64,000 nucleotides of DNA from an uncultured Bacteroidales bacterium (GTDB lineage: Bacteria > Bacteroidota > Bacteroidia > Bacteroidales > Paludibacteraceae), in NCBI GenBank assembly GCA_903911085.1, contig CAIWCC010000111.1:1-64000 (forward strand). Reading direction: 5' to 3'. The translations under genes and the position numbers were made by a program. The notes under the pieces are model-generated. The model was not told the DNA's origin. It saw only the letters and a program-made list of their open reading frames with translations, and ran no database searches. Position 1 is the first letter of the stretch. Each line of letters opens with the position of its first letter. This document shows positions 1 to 7,600 of the stretch, one piece after another.

Positions 1-195
1 AATATATGTTGAATCAAATATAATATTTAATAACAAACCAGCAAGACTAATTAGTTGAAAATCAAATTTGGTTACAAATGCTTTTTGATTAAAATACAAC
101 TATAATAAGCGATTTATATTGGCGGTTAAATTATTCAAAACATCGTTTGGTTTATCGAATTGATTTCAATGTAAACTCAAATCGAATTTTAACTT
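1..195. other. AT-rich left edge, no gene seen
   Basis: No open reading frame or RNA gene that I can support. The stretch is AT-rich and borders the transposase remnant that begins at 196, so part of it may be decayed insertion sequence. Confidence 0.4.
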
Positions 196-402
196 TTATA
201 TATTATGATAAAACCAGTTCTGCGTAACAGCTCTTCGTGTTTTCTTGCACAACATTTCTATTGCATTTAAGTCAGGAGAATATGCTGGAAGAAAAAATAA
301 TTCTAAAATATCGCTTATTGCTTACAGCCAAGGTTGCAATAGCAGCGCATGATGATACTTTGCGCTATCCAGAACCTACAATATTTTTTTCTTTTTTCCA
401 TT
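196..402 (-). pseudogene. IS630-family transposase remnant
   Basis: Reading the minus strand from about 402 down to the TAA at 196-198 gives a decayed C-terminal part of an IS630-type DDE transposase. The frame shows VLDSAKYHHA, which matches the strand carrying the second catalytic Asp, then FFLPAYSPDLNAIE with the last catalytic Glu, then a short basic tail. Two stop codons interrupt the frame, one just before VLD and one between the two motifs. The N-terminal half with the first Asp is not recognisable. It is therefore a dead fragment of an insertion sequence. It belongs to the accessory DNA left of the PUL, next to the toxin-antitoxin locus. Confidence 0.85.
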
Positions 403-470
403 AGTTTTTAACCCACACAAGCAGTAACAACTAATAGCATAAAAAAATCGTTAAGCATTTCGGTATTAGG

Positions 471-540
471 TTGTTAGGCGAAGCGTCTTTAACTACGTTG
501 ATTTTCAATTCGCTGCGTCGGGTGGGAAGCAAGGTTCCTG
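471..540. repeat. Left boundary motif of the higBA segment
   Basis: Bases 471-480 read TTGTTAGGCG and are the exact reverse complement of CGCCTAACAA at 1642-1651, so the two form a perfect 10-bp inverted pair around the toxin-antitoxin genes. The heptamer GTTAGGC at 473-479 fits the integron core consensus GTTRRRY. The following bases, GGCGAAGCGTCTTT and GTCGGGTGGGAAGCAA, recur at 43832-43882 beside another accessory segment. No complete attC fold could be drawn, so the integron reading is only an inference. Confidence 0.5.
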
Positions 541-764
541 CCTTGCATTGAAAAGCAGAGCTCTACTTCTAGCTACGAAGTAGGCAAAGAGCCATACTCC
601 GAACAAAAGAGAGTGTGTGGGTACGCTACGGGGAACGGAGTTTAATATTTATTTCAAAAGGTGTATGGATTATTATTTCAAGCACTAAATAATTAAATTA
701 TTTAGTATATAACACTCATATTCTGCTAGTTGGTAAATTAATTTTAGAAATTAAAATTGCATGT

Positions 765-777
765 TACCATTTTGGTA
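765..777. promoter_or_regulatory. Possible HigA operator
   Basis: The palindrome TACCATTTTGGTA lies 37 bases before the higB start and overlaps the expected promoter region (TTG at 758-760, AT-rich stretch after it). HigA-type antitoxins normally repress their own operon by binding such a palindrome. The position fits; binding is inferred. Confidence 0.35.
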
Positions 778-814
778 CAAAAAGTATTTTTTTTGTTCAA
801 AATATGAATCATCA

Positions 815-1108
815 ATGAGAGTAATTGCTAAAAAGATACTTCGTGAATATTGGGAAATACAAACAGATGCTGAGGAACAATTAAAAGCATGGCATAAAGA
901 AGTAATTAAATCAAACTAGAATACTCCAGTTGATATAAAATCTCAATATCCTAAGGCAAGTATTCTTAAAAGTGGAAGAGTTGTTTTTAGTATTTGCGGA
1001 AATAAATATAGATTGATTGTCCAAATAAATTATTTGAGACAATGGGTTTTTATTCGATTTATTGGTTCACACAGCGAATACGACAAAATTAATGCAGAAA
1101 CAATTTAA
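815..1108 (+). pseudogene. higB: HigB-type toxin with in-frame amber stop
   Basis: Frame 815-1108 encodes 97 codons that read as a HigB/RelE-like mRNA interferase: it starts MRVIAKKILREYWE and ends GNKYRLIVQINYL and FIRFIGSHSEYDKI, the conserved C-terminal signature of the family. The length equals that of normal family members. Codon 35 (917-919) is TAG. In relatives this position is usually Trp in an AEWKNP-like context, so a single TGG-to-TAG change explains the stop. The toxin is thus probably inactive, unless the stop is suppressed or is a sequencing error. The antitoxin gene follows 4 bases after the stop and is intact. Confidence 0.85.
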
Positions 1109-1112
1109 ATGT

Positions 1113-1466
1113 ATGGAAATAAAAGTTTTAAAAACGGAAGCAGACTATTACGAAGCGTTACGGAGTCTTGAAATAGTCTTTGATGCACCAGCAGACTCTA
1201 TTGATGGAGATAAGGCTGAGTTGCTTAGCATATTGATTGAAAATTACGAAAATCAACATTATCCAATTGAAGCCCCAAATCCGATAGAAGCCATTAAATT
1301 TAGAATGGAACAAATGGATATGGATAATAATGACTTAGCTAAAGTTATTGGATATAAAAGTCGAGTTTCCGAGTTGTTTAACAAAAAAAGAGGCCTGACA
1401 CTTACGATGATTCGAAAAATTCATCACCAAATGAATATTCCTTACGAATCATTAGTAGCAGATTGA
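1113..1466 (+). CDS. higA: HigA-type antitoxin, HTH domain
   Basis: A 117-residue antitoxin starting at MEIKVLKTEADYYEAL; an earlier in-frame ATG at 1062 lies inside higB and would add residues that belong to the toxin frame region, so 1113 is preferred. The first half is the acidic helical segment typical of HigA (the region around EAPNPIEAIKFRMEQ), and the second half is a helix-turn-helix (NDLAKVIGYKSRVSELFNKKR) of the Xre/Cro type. It should bind and neutralise HigB and repress the operon. Since the toxin is interrupted, it now stands alone and could act as a solitary regulator. A rho-independent terminator follows at 1479. Confidence 0.85.
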   Translation: MEIKVLKTEADYYEALRSLEIVFDAPADSIDGDKAELLSILIENYENQHYPIEAPNPIEAIKFRMEQMDMDNNDLAKVIGYKSRVSELFNKKRGLTLTMIRKIHHQMNIPYESLVAD

Positions 1467-1478
1467 AAAAAAAATTGA

Positions 1479-1518
1479 AAAAACGGTTGAACTTAAAATA
1501 TGAAATTCAACCGTTTTT
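1479..1518 (+). terminator. Rho-independent terminator after higA
   Basis: Inverted arms AAAACGGTTGAA and TTCAACCGTTTT, separated by 14 bases, with A-run before and T-run after, sit directly after the higA stop. The A/T flanks make it usable from both sides. Confidence 0.8.
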
Positions 1519-1641
1519 AGGTTTCGATAAATCAAGTTATTGCTTATAAATAAATTGTTCAACTTTTACCTTTTTAGTTTCTTCCCACAATGTGAATCCC
1601 CTGTTCGACGTCGGCTGAATATCTATCGTGGAGGAGCCATA

Positions 1642-1651
1642 CGCCTAACAA
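1642..1651. repeat. Right boundary motif of the higBA segment
   Basis: CGCCTAACAA is the perfect inverse of the motif at 471-480. It contains GCCTAAC, which fits the integron inverse core RYYYAAC. A partner GTTRRRY within normal attC distance to the right was not found. Confidence 0.45.
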
Positions 1652-1696
1652 GGCCATAAAGAAAAATGCAACGAAGTTAATTTTAACAAATTGCCG

Positions 1697-1753
1697 ATAC
1701 TATTCACCCCATCTAATAGGTTTACAAAACCTATTAGATGAGGTGAATAGTAT
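1697..1753. repeat. Large near-perfect hairpin
   Basis: Two 27-base arms with one mismatch and a 3-base loop (ACA at 1724-1726). The arms begin ATACTATTCACC and end GGTGAATAGTAT. There is no T-run, so it is not a typical terminator. It may be a protein-binding site, an end of the accessory segment, or a repeat element. Confidence 0.7.
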
Positions 1754-1844
1754 AAACTAATTTCTGTGTTGTACTTAACAATGATTTGTTTGTTGTATTT
1801 CAGTCCCCCAAAAATAATTTCACGGAAAATAGTTAAAAGTAATT

Positions 1845-1905
1845 TTCATACTACCCGATACGATAAAATTTCTGCCTTATTGATACAAACATTTATAATA
1901 CATAA
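1845..1905 (+). promoter_or_regulatory. Copy of the element upstream of fecR
   Basis: This stretch is about 80 percent identical to 7539-7600, the DNA just before and across the fecR start. The shared core is CTACCCGATA, GATAAAATTTCTGCC and TTATT. Here it is followed by a stop-filled stretch rather than by an anti-sigma gene, so it is either a remnant of a second fecR locus or an independent regulatory element in the leader of the next gene. Confidence 0.6.
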
Positions 1906-2058
1906 AAATGACGTGCCATGTAAAAATAAAATGGCTGGCTAATTATCGCAGAAAACCCCAGAAAATAATTATACGGCATGTAACTATTTGTCAATTTTTC
2001 AAATTATTGAAGACTGTTAGACTTGTTATTTTATTATATTGACTTTAAATTTTATTTT

Positions 2059-3636
2059 ATGAAACACTCCTTACTCACTATTTTTGTGCTGACTATTTTT
2101 ATGTTTTTGTTTGGCATTCAAGCAACTAACTGTCAAACTCAAAATTCGTACACTTTGATTGGTCAAATGCTTGAACGCAATCAAAGTTCGGAAAAAAATC
2201 CTACCTATTCTGTTCCTTGCGGCACTGTCAATCTGAATTGTTATTTAAAATCAGCCGTTACGGTTGGAAATGCTGTTCAAAGTCCGCTTTCGTATTTTTG
2301 TAATGAAGTTCCAACTTCTTATTATGTAAATTATTCACGCACAAATACTGCTTGTGAGCGTGGTAAAACCTTTCAATTAACGCTTACTACCAATAAAAAT
2401 AGCGCCATCAGCACAGGATATGTATATGCTTTTGCCGATTGGAACCGTGATGGAATTTTTGAAACCTCTCTAGGTAAAAAGGAAATTTCCGAAATTTCCA
2501 CCAAAGAAACCCCCAATACATTCTATCCAATATCAGTTCCGGCAGATGCATCGTTGGGTAAAACCCGTATCCGCATTTACCTCACCACCACCAACATTAC
2601 TGCCGTAAATCCTACTGATGTAATTTCTAGTGGTCATATTTACGATTTTGTATTGTTTGCAACCGAAAATACGGGAACTTCAAATACTGCAATGGTTTCT
2701 GTATCTTCCAATAACACTGCTTGGGGTACAGCTAGTGTAAAAACTGTGTCGACTAATGCCGACGGTAAATTTACCATAGGTGATAATGTAACTGTGGAGG
2801 CTATTCCTGCTGCATTTTGCGATTTTGCAGGTTGGAGTAATGGACTTGAAATTATTAGTACCGATAAAAATTATACTTTCAAAGTGAGTGCTGTTGTATC
2901 CCTGACTGCGGTTTTTAAAACGCAGTCAGCAATAATGGAAGCTCCTATAACCAGTACAGCAGCAAATCCAGTGTGGTATCAGATAAAAAATGCACATACC
3001 GATACCCGTTCAAATAGTTTTATTGCCTACGACAATGCCATTTCAGCTGGTTATACCACTGCTTTACGCATTCAAAAACCCGAAGATTTTACAGATAAAT
3101 TTCTATGGAGATTGGAAGCCTCTATCAACGGACAGGTAAAGTTAATAAATAGGGGAACCAACAAGCAAATAACAGCCGCCACTGGAGCCGCAAATGAAGT
3201 GCTGACTGGTTCTGATGTAGGCTCTGATTTTCAGATAACAACAAGCGGAAATGCAAACGGAAGTTACTCGGTAAAGTATAACAGTACCACAGATAAACTG
3301 CTGAATGGTGCCCTTTCGTTTAATCTTTTATTGTACAATGGCGGTGTTGGTACTGGTTCTGGATGGTTTTTTTACAGAGTACCCGGTGCAGTTTTTACAG
3401 GTGTTGAAACGCAGCGTATTCAAAAACATAAGGTTTATTTGAACAATGATTACTTATGTTTGGAAGGTATGGAGATGGGCACCCAAGTTTGGGTATATAG
3501 TATGTTGGGTAATGCGGTATTGAAGTGTACAATTCGATGCGAAAAAGAGCAACTGTCTTTTTTTACAAAAGGAGTTTTTGTAGTGTTGGCTAAAAACACA
3601 AATGGTCAATTAAGTTCCTATAAAATTATTCGATAA
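2059..3636 (+). CDS. Secreted GEVED-domain protein with T9SS sorting domain
   Basis: A 525-residue secreted protein; the start MKHSLLTIFVLTIF at 2059 is chosen over 2023 because it begins a normal signal peptide. Residues about 50-200 form a GEVED-type domain, shown by YVYAFADWNRDGIFE and the following acidic strand. Residues about 215-285 are an InlB/bacterial-repeat-like beta module (GWSNG and the final AVFK). Residues about 290-440 are a domain that also occurs in the protein at 5227: PVWY near its start, a LWRLEA core, and GWFFY at the end; its layout resembles a beta-trefoil. The C-terminus resembles a T9SS sorting domain. It probably acts outside the cell, binding glycan, and is followed after 40 bases by the sulfatase. 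No enzymatic motif is visible. Confidence 0.75.
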   Translation: MKHSLLTIFVLTIFMFLFGIQATNCQTQNSYTLIGQMLERNQSSEKNPTYSVPCGTVNLNCYLKSAVTVGNAVQSPLSYFCNEVPTSYYVNYSRTNTACERGKTFQLTLTTNKNSAISTGYVYAFADWNRDGIFETSLGKKEISEISTKETPNTFYPISVPADASLGKTRIRIYLTTTNITAVNPTDVISSGHIYDFVLFATENTGTSNTAMVSVSSNNTAWGTASVKTVSTNADGKFTIGDNVTVEAIPAAFCDFAGWSNGLEIISTDKNYTFKVSAVVSLTAVFKTQSAIMEAPITSTAANPVWYQIKNAHTDTRSNSFIAYDNAISAGYTTALRIQKPEDFTDKFLWRLEASINGQVKLINRGTNKQITAATGAANEVLTGSDVGSDFQITTSGNANGSYSVKYNSTTDKLLNGALSFNLLLYNGGVGTGSGWFFYRVPGAVFTGVETQRIQKHKVYLNNDYLCLEGMEMGTQVWVYSMLGNAVLKCTIRCEKEQLSFFTKGVFVVLAKNTNGQLSSYKIIR

Positions 3637-3676
3637 TTTTTTCATTTAAATAAATTCAGACTAAAAAAAAAATCAA

Positions 3677-5092
3677 ATGAAATATAACTTTCTCAACAAA
3701 ATATCATCAGGACTTCTTTTATCGTCAGTAACGGTAGGAGCCACCGCACAAACAACTGGAAATCCAAAACAAAGTCCAGAAAATGCAACGCCCAATGTTA
3801 TTTATATCATAGCCGACGATCTTGGATTCAGCGATATAGAAACTTACGGCAATCAGCACATTTCCACTCCCAATATCAACAAACTGGCCAAAAGTGGAAT
3901 GTCATTTACTCAGTTTTATTCGGGTACATCTGTTAGCGCTCCTTCGCGAGCCAGCTTAATGACAGGGCAACATACAGGACATACAAAAATTAGAGGAAAT
4001 AAAGAGCTTAATCCCGAAGGTCAGGAACCCCTTGACCCTACCGTAAAAACCATAGCCCAATTGTTTAAAACGGCTGGATATGCTACTGGCGCTTTCGGAA
4101 AATGGGGATTAGGATATCCAGGGTCAGTGGGTGAACCTACCAGAATGGGTTTTGATAAATTCTATGGTTATAATTGTCAGAGGCAAGCTCATTCCTATTA
4201 TCCTGCATGGCTCTATAATAATACTACCAAAGTAATATTAGATAGCAAAACTTATTCTCAGGATTTAATTCATCAGCAGATGCTCCAATTTATCCGTGAA
4301 AATAAAGATAAGCCTTTCTTCGGATATTTCGCATATTCATTACCCCACGCCTCGTTGGAACAGCCCAATGATAGCATTTTAAAAATGTATGATGGAAAAT
4401 TTTGCGAGCCCAAAACATATACCTACAACGGTGATTATGCTGGAACAACAAAACCACGCGCTCAATTTGCTGGAATGGTAACCCGTCTCGACACATACGT
4501 GGGCCAGGTAATTGCTGAACTTGAAAAACAAGGTATATTGAACAACACCATTTTAATTTTCACAAGCGATAATGGACCTCATACTGAAGGAGGCGCTGAT
4601 CCCGATTTTTTTAATACCGAAAAGCTACTCAAAGGCACCAAGCGGTCGTTGTACGAAGGTGGAATGCGTGTGCCGTTTATTGCTAGCTGGAACGGGCATA
4701 TTGCCCCCGGAACTACCAATAATCACCAAGCTGCCTTTTGGGATATGATGCCTACCTTCAATGATTTGTTGGGGCAGCAAACCAGTTGGACGCAAGCCAC
4801 CGATGGGGTTTCAATGTTGCCTACATTAACTGGTCAAGGAACTCAAGCGGAACATGATTACCTGTATTGGGAATTTCACGAACAAGGTGGCCGTCAATGT
4901 GTACGAAAAGGTGCATGGGTATTGATTCGTCAAAACATCAGCACCACACCAACACTTGAATTGTACAATTTGGAAGATGATCTTATAGAATCAACGCAAT
5001 TATCAGCAAAATATCCCGAAAAAGTAAAGGAGCTGGTTACAATCATGGACAACGCTCATGTAAATTCCACCATTTTTAATTTTGGAAAATAA
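3677..5092 (+). CDS. Serine-type arylsulfatase (S1 family)
   Basis: A 471-residue sulfatase of the alkaline-phosphatase superfamily with a signal peptide ending near ATAQ. Key motifs: metal ligands D47 and D48 in YIIADDLG, the catalytic sequence SAPSR at 87-91, the second signature FGKWGLG, a HASLEQP strand, the SDNGPH metal site and the KGTKR lysine region. The catalytic residue is Ser rather than Cys, so maturation to formylglycine needs an anaerobic radical-SAM sulfatase-maturating enzyme, which is not in this window. It should remove sulfate esters from a polysaccharide in the periplasm or outside. Position between two related T9SS proteins and next to susCD suggests the PUL substrate is sulfated; the exact linkage cannot be predicted. 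Confidence 0.92.
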   Translation: MKYNFLNKISSGLLLSSVTVGATAQTTGNPKQSPENATPNVIYIIADDLGFSDIETYGNQHISTPNINKLAKSGMSFTQFYSGTSVSAPSRASLMTGQHTGHTKIRGNKELNPEGQEPLDPTVKTIAQLFKTAGYATGAFGKWGLGYPGSVGEPTRMGFDKFYGYNCQRQAHSYYPAWLYNNTTKVILDSKTYSQDLIHQQMLQFIRENKDKPFFGYFAYSLPHASLEQPNDSILKMYDGKFCEPKTYTYNGDYAGTTKPRAQFAGMVTRLDTYVGQVIAELEKQGILNNTILIFTSDNGPHTEGGADPDFFNTEKLLKGTKRSLYEGGMRVPFIASWNGHIAPGTTNNHQAAFWDMMPTFNDLLGQQTSWTQATDGVSMLPTLTGQGTQAEHDYLYWEFHEQGGRQCVRKGAWVLIRQNISTTPTLELYNLEDDLIESTQLSAKYPEKVKELVTIMDNAHVNSTIFNFGK

Positions 5093-5226
5093 CCTGTCAG
5101 CAGTAATGTCTGACGGCATTTTATATACTTGTACTTTTCTATTCATCTTAAACTTTACTATTGTTCCGCCATGCGAGGACAGTAAAGAAATATAAATTCA
5201 ATACTCATCAATTAAATTATTTATTT

Positions 5227-6327
5227 ATGAAAAAGTTAAACTCTTTCTTATTTGCATTAATCCTTGTAGTTTCATCCACTGGTTTGAAAGCACAAATGCC
5301 CAACCTGCCTGCAGGTTCAGTAGCAACTCCCGAAGTTAGTACCGCTGCGTCGCCAGTTTGGTACAACATGATGTCGTCGCACCTTACCGCTGCCGATCGT
5401 CAAAACAGGTTTCTAACTTTGGCTGCAGATGGTGATGTTCTTACATCCGAAAAAATTGATGGTGGCATTTTGGAGGCCAACCAAAACGACAAATATCTAT
5501 GGCGTTTGGAGGCAGGTGTAAGTGGTGAAGGGTATGTGTATATTGTTAACAAAGCGTCAGGGAAAAGATTATTTGGAATAGCTACATTGGCATCTAATGG
5601 GTCACTAACTGTTGACTACAGCGGAGTGGAGTGGAAATTTCAAACTGCAGCATCTACTGGTCAAACAGGAACTACACCCAATCAGTACGTTTTTAATTTT
5701 GAAGGCTTAGCCACCAAACGTTATTTGAATGTGGGTGATAATCTTGGTAATGCAGGTTATAAAGTAGTTGTTTTTACTGCCGGAACTCAAAATGCTTCTG
5801 GTTGGTTTCTATATCCAATCACTTCTACAAAAACAGTTAACTTTGCGCAACCTTCGAACGGAACTGTAGAGGTACGAGCTACAAATGGAACATCAACGCT
5901 GTCTACTCTTACTTCGGGCGGAAGTGTTATAGTTGGAACTCAAGTTACAGTAACCCTTACACCGAATTCTGGATACTCCTTAGTATCATTAACCGTTAAT
6001 GGTGTGGATGTTACAACACAAGTGCTAACAAACCAATATAAATTCAATGTAAATTCAAATGCAACAATCGCAGTTGCTTACAGCAAAATAACCGCGGTAA
6101 AAACAGCTACAACCTCTGAAGGTTTTTATCCAAATCCATTCATCAGTTGTTTGAAAGTTGAAAATGCATTAGAAGGTTCAAGAATTTATTTGATTGATTT
6201 AAACGGAAAAGAAATTTTGTCCACAAATCTAACATCAATTAATACAGAAAAAGTAAATAAAGGAGCATATATTTTAAGATATACCACAGATAAAGGGAAT
6301 CAATCTGCAAAGGTGGTAAAGGAGTAA
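5227..6327 (+). CDS. Secreted T9SS protein, possible glycan-binding
   Basis: A 366-residue protein; MKKLNSFLFALILVV at 5227 starts a clear signal peptide, so the longer start at 5161 is rejected. Residues about 30-180 repeat the domain seen in the protein at 2059 (AASPVWY, YLWRLEA, ASGWFLY). Residues about 185-275 are a bacterial-repeat-like beta module (NSGYSLVSLTVNG). The end is a T9SS type A sorting domain: YPNPF, an IYLIDLNGKE strand, GAYILRY and a final VVKE. It is the second member of the pair flanking the sulfatase and lacks any recognisable catalytic motif. A strong terminator follows at 6361. Confidence 0.75.
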   Translation: MKKLNSFLFALILVVSSTGLKAQMPNLPAGSVATPEVSTAASPVWYNMMSSHLTAADRQNRFLTLAADGDVLTSEKIDGGILEANQNDKYLWRLEAGVSGEGYVYIVNKASGKRLFGIATLASNGSLTVDYSGVEWKFQTAASTGQTGTTPNQYVFNFEGLATKRYLNVGDNLGNAGYKVVVFTAGTQNASGWFLYPITSTKTVNFAQPSNGTVEVRATNGTSTLSTLTSGGSVIVGTQVTVTLTPNSGYSLVSLTVNGVDVTTQVLTNQYKFNVNSNATIAVAYSKITAVKTATTSEGFYPNPFISCLKVENALEGSRIYLIDLNGKEILSTNLTSINTEKVNKGAYILRYTTDKGNQSAKVVKE

Positions 6328-6360
6328 TCAGTTTTTTGTTTTATTCAAAAGATTGTCTAG

Positions 6361-6398
6361 CAGCCTTGAAAAAGAATTCGTTTTCTTTTTCAAGGCTG
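6361..6398 (+). terminator. Rho-independent terminator
   Basis: A 16-bp perfect stem (CAGCCTTGAAAAAGAA and its complement) around a TTCGTT loop, with A/T-rich flanks, 33 bases after the stop at 6327. It closes the sulfatase cluster. Confidence 0.8.
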
Positions 6399-6741
6399 TA
6401 AACAATAGATATATAAGTAATTACAAAAAGTAAAACCATACAATTTAAAAGACCCCTGTGTTTTATAAAATCAATTGCAAATTTATTAGACCTACCCTAC
6501 CCTACCTAATTAGAAAATAAACTCTTAATAGAAAAAAATAGGTTTTACAGTTAAAATATTTTTTTTTACAAACCTGAAACCCAATCAATTCTATAAAAAA
6601 ACTTTAAAAATCAATTCTGAGTAAGAAAAATTAGTTATAAATTTAGGAAAAAGAGAATTGATTTCTTAAGAATAATGAGTTTCAGGCATTCGTAATAATT
6701 AATAATTACGAGTAAATAGTATCGAAATTAAAAAAAAATAC
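6399..6741. other. AT-rich gap between sulfatase cluster and sigma factor
   Basis: No gene is supported. The stretch is very AT-rich with several A-runs and leads into the promoter at 6742. Confidence 0.5.
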
Positions 6742-6749
6742 TACTTTTG
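6742..6749 (+). promoter_or_regulatory. Promoter of the ECF sigma gene
   Basis: TACTTTTG matches the Bacteroidota -7 consensus TAnnTTTG and lies 90 bases before the sigma factor start. The upstream -33 part is A-rich and not clear. Confidence 0.55.
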
Positions 6750-6839
6750 TGTTTCATGTTGCTGTTAATTTTTAGATTTAAAAATCTTTTTTCAATCATA
6801 AATTTGCTTTCAAAAAAAATAAATTGTGCAATACCTTAA

Positions 6840-7430
6840 ATGCAAGAACAACTACTACTTCAAAAACTAAAGCTAGGTGACGAAAATGCTTTTCGTTTTG
6901 TGTTCGATACGCATTATGGCTTGTTGTGTAGTATTGCTTCCGAATTTTTGAAGGATGATTTCTTAGCCGAAACCATTGTGGGAGATGTAATTCTATATCT
7001 TTGGGAAAAACGGTCAACCATCGAAATTCAAACCTCCCTACGTGCTTATCTAGTAAAGTCTGTCCGCAACAAATGTCTTAATTATCAGCAATTGCAATAC
7101 GTGGTGAAAGAAACCAGGTTTCCTGCGCAAGAAGATTTTTTGAACGGACATAGTAAATTTCTTGTTAATGATAACCACCCGCTTGCTACTTTGCTTGAAA
7201 AAGAATTGGAGAATAAAATTGAGCAATCAATTAATGATCTTTCGGATGAGTGTCGTAAAGTGTTTCAAATGAGCAGGTTCGAAAATAAAAAATACGAAGA
7301 CATTGCGCAAGAATTGAGTATTTCTGTAAATACTGTAAAATATCATGTAAAAAATGCGTTGGCAAAACTTCGTGCCGACCTTAGTCAATATATCTCACTG
7401 TGGGCATTGTGGGCTTATTTATTTAAATAA
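6840..7430 (+). CDS. ECF RNA polymerase sigma factor (FecI-like)
   Basis: A 196-residue extracytoplasmic-function sigma factor. Region 2 spans residues about 15-85 (FRFVFDTHYGLLCSIA, then DVILYLWEKR), and region 4 spans about 120-180 with the helix-turn-helix KYEDIAQELSISVNTVKYHV. No region 3 is present, as expected for ECF factors. The anti-sigma gene follows 158 bases later, and then susCD, the usual order of Bacteroidota PUL trans-envelope signalling. It should direct polymerase to susCD and perhaps to other promoters of the locus once released by FecR. Confidence 0.93.
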   Translation: MQEQLLLQKLKLGDENAFRFVFDTHYGLLCSIASEFLKDDFLAETIVGDVILYLWEKRSTIEIQTSLRAYLVKSVRNKCLNYQQLQYVVKETRFPAQEDFLNGHSKFLVNDNHPLATLLEKELENKIEQSINDLSDECRKVFQMSRFENKKYEDIAQELSISVNTVKYHVKNALAKLRADLSQYISLWALWAYLFK

Positions 7431-7538
7431 TACATGAGCTTAAATATAATAGCTAATGATTTGAATATCATAGAATTTATGTCACTTCGCAACTTACCTT
7501 CCAAAAAAAAATATATAGTAAATTGAAAAAAAGGCATT

Positions 7539-7600
7539 TTTACACTACCCGATAAGATAAAATTTCTGCCTTATTATTACAAGCACTTATGATGAATACA
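7539..7600 (+). promoter_or_regulatory. Element overlapping the fecR start
   Basis: CTACCCGATA followed by GATAAAATTTCTGCC and TTATT lies just before the fecR ATG and recurs at 1845-1905. Its location suggests a leader or translation-start element of the anti-sigma gene. The role is inferred. Confidence 0.45.

Noticed and set aside
2023-2058. Upstream start for the GEVED protein
   Set aside because: The extra 12 residues precede a complete signal peptide beginning at 2059.
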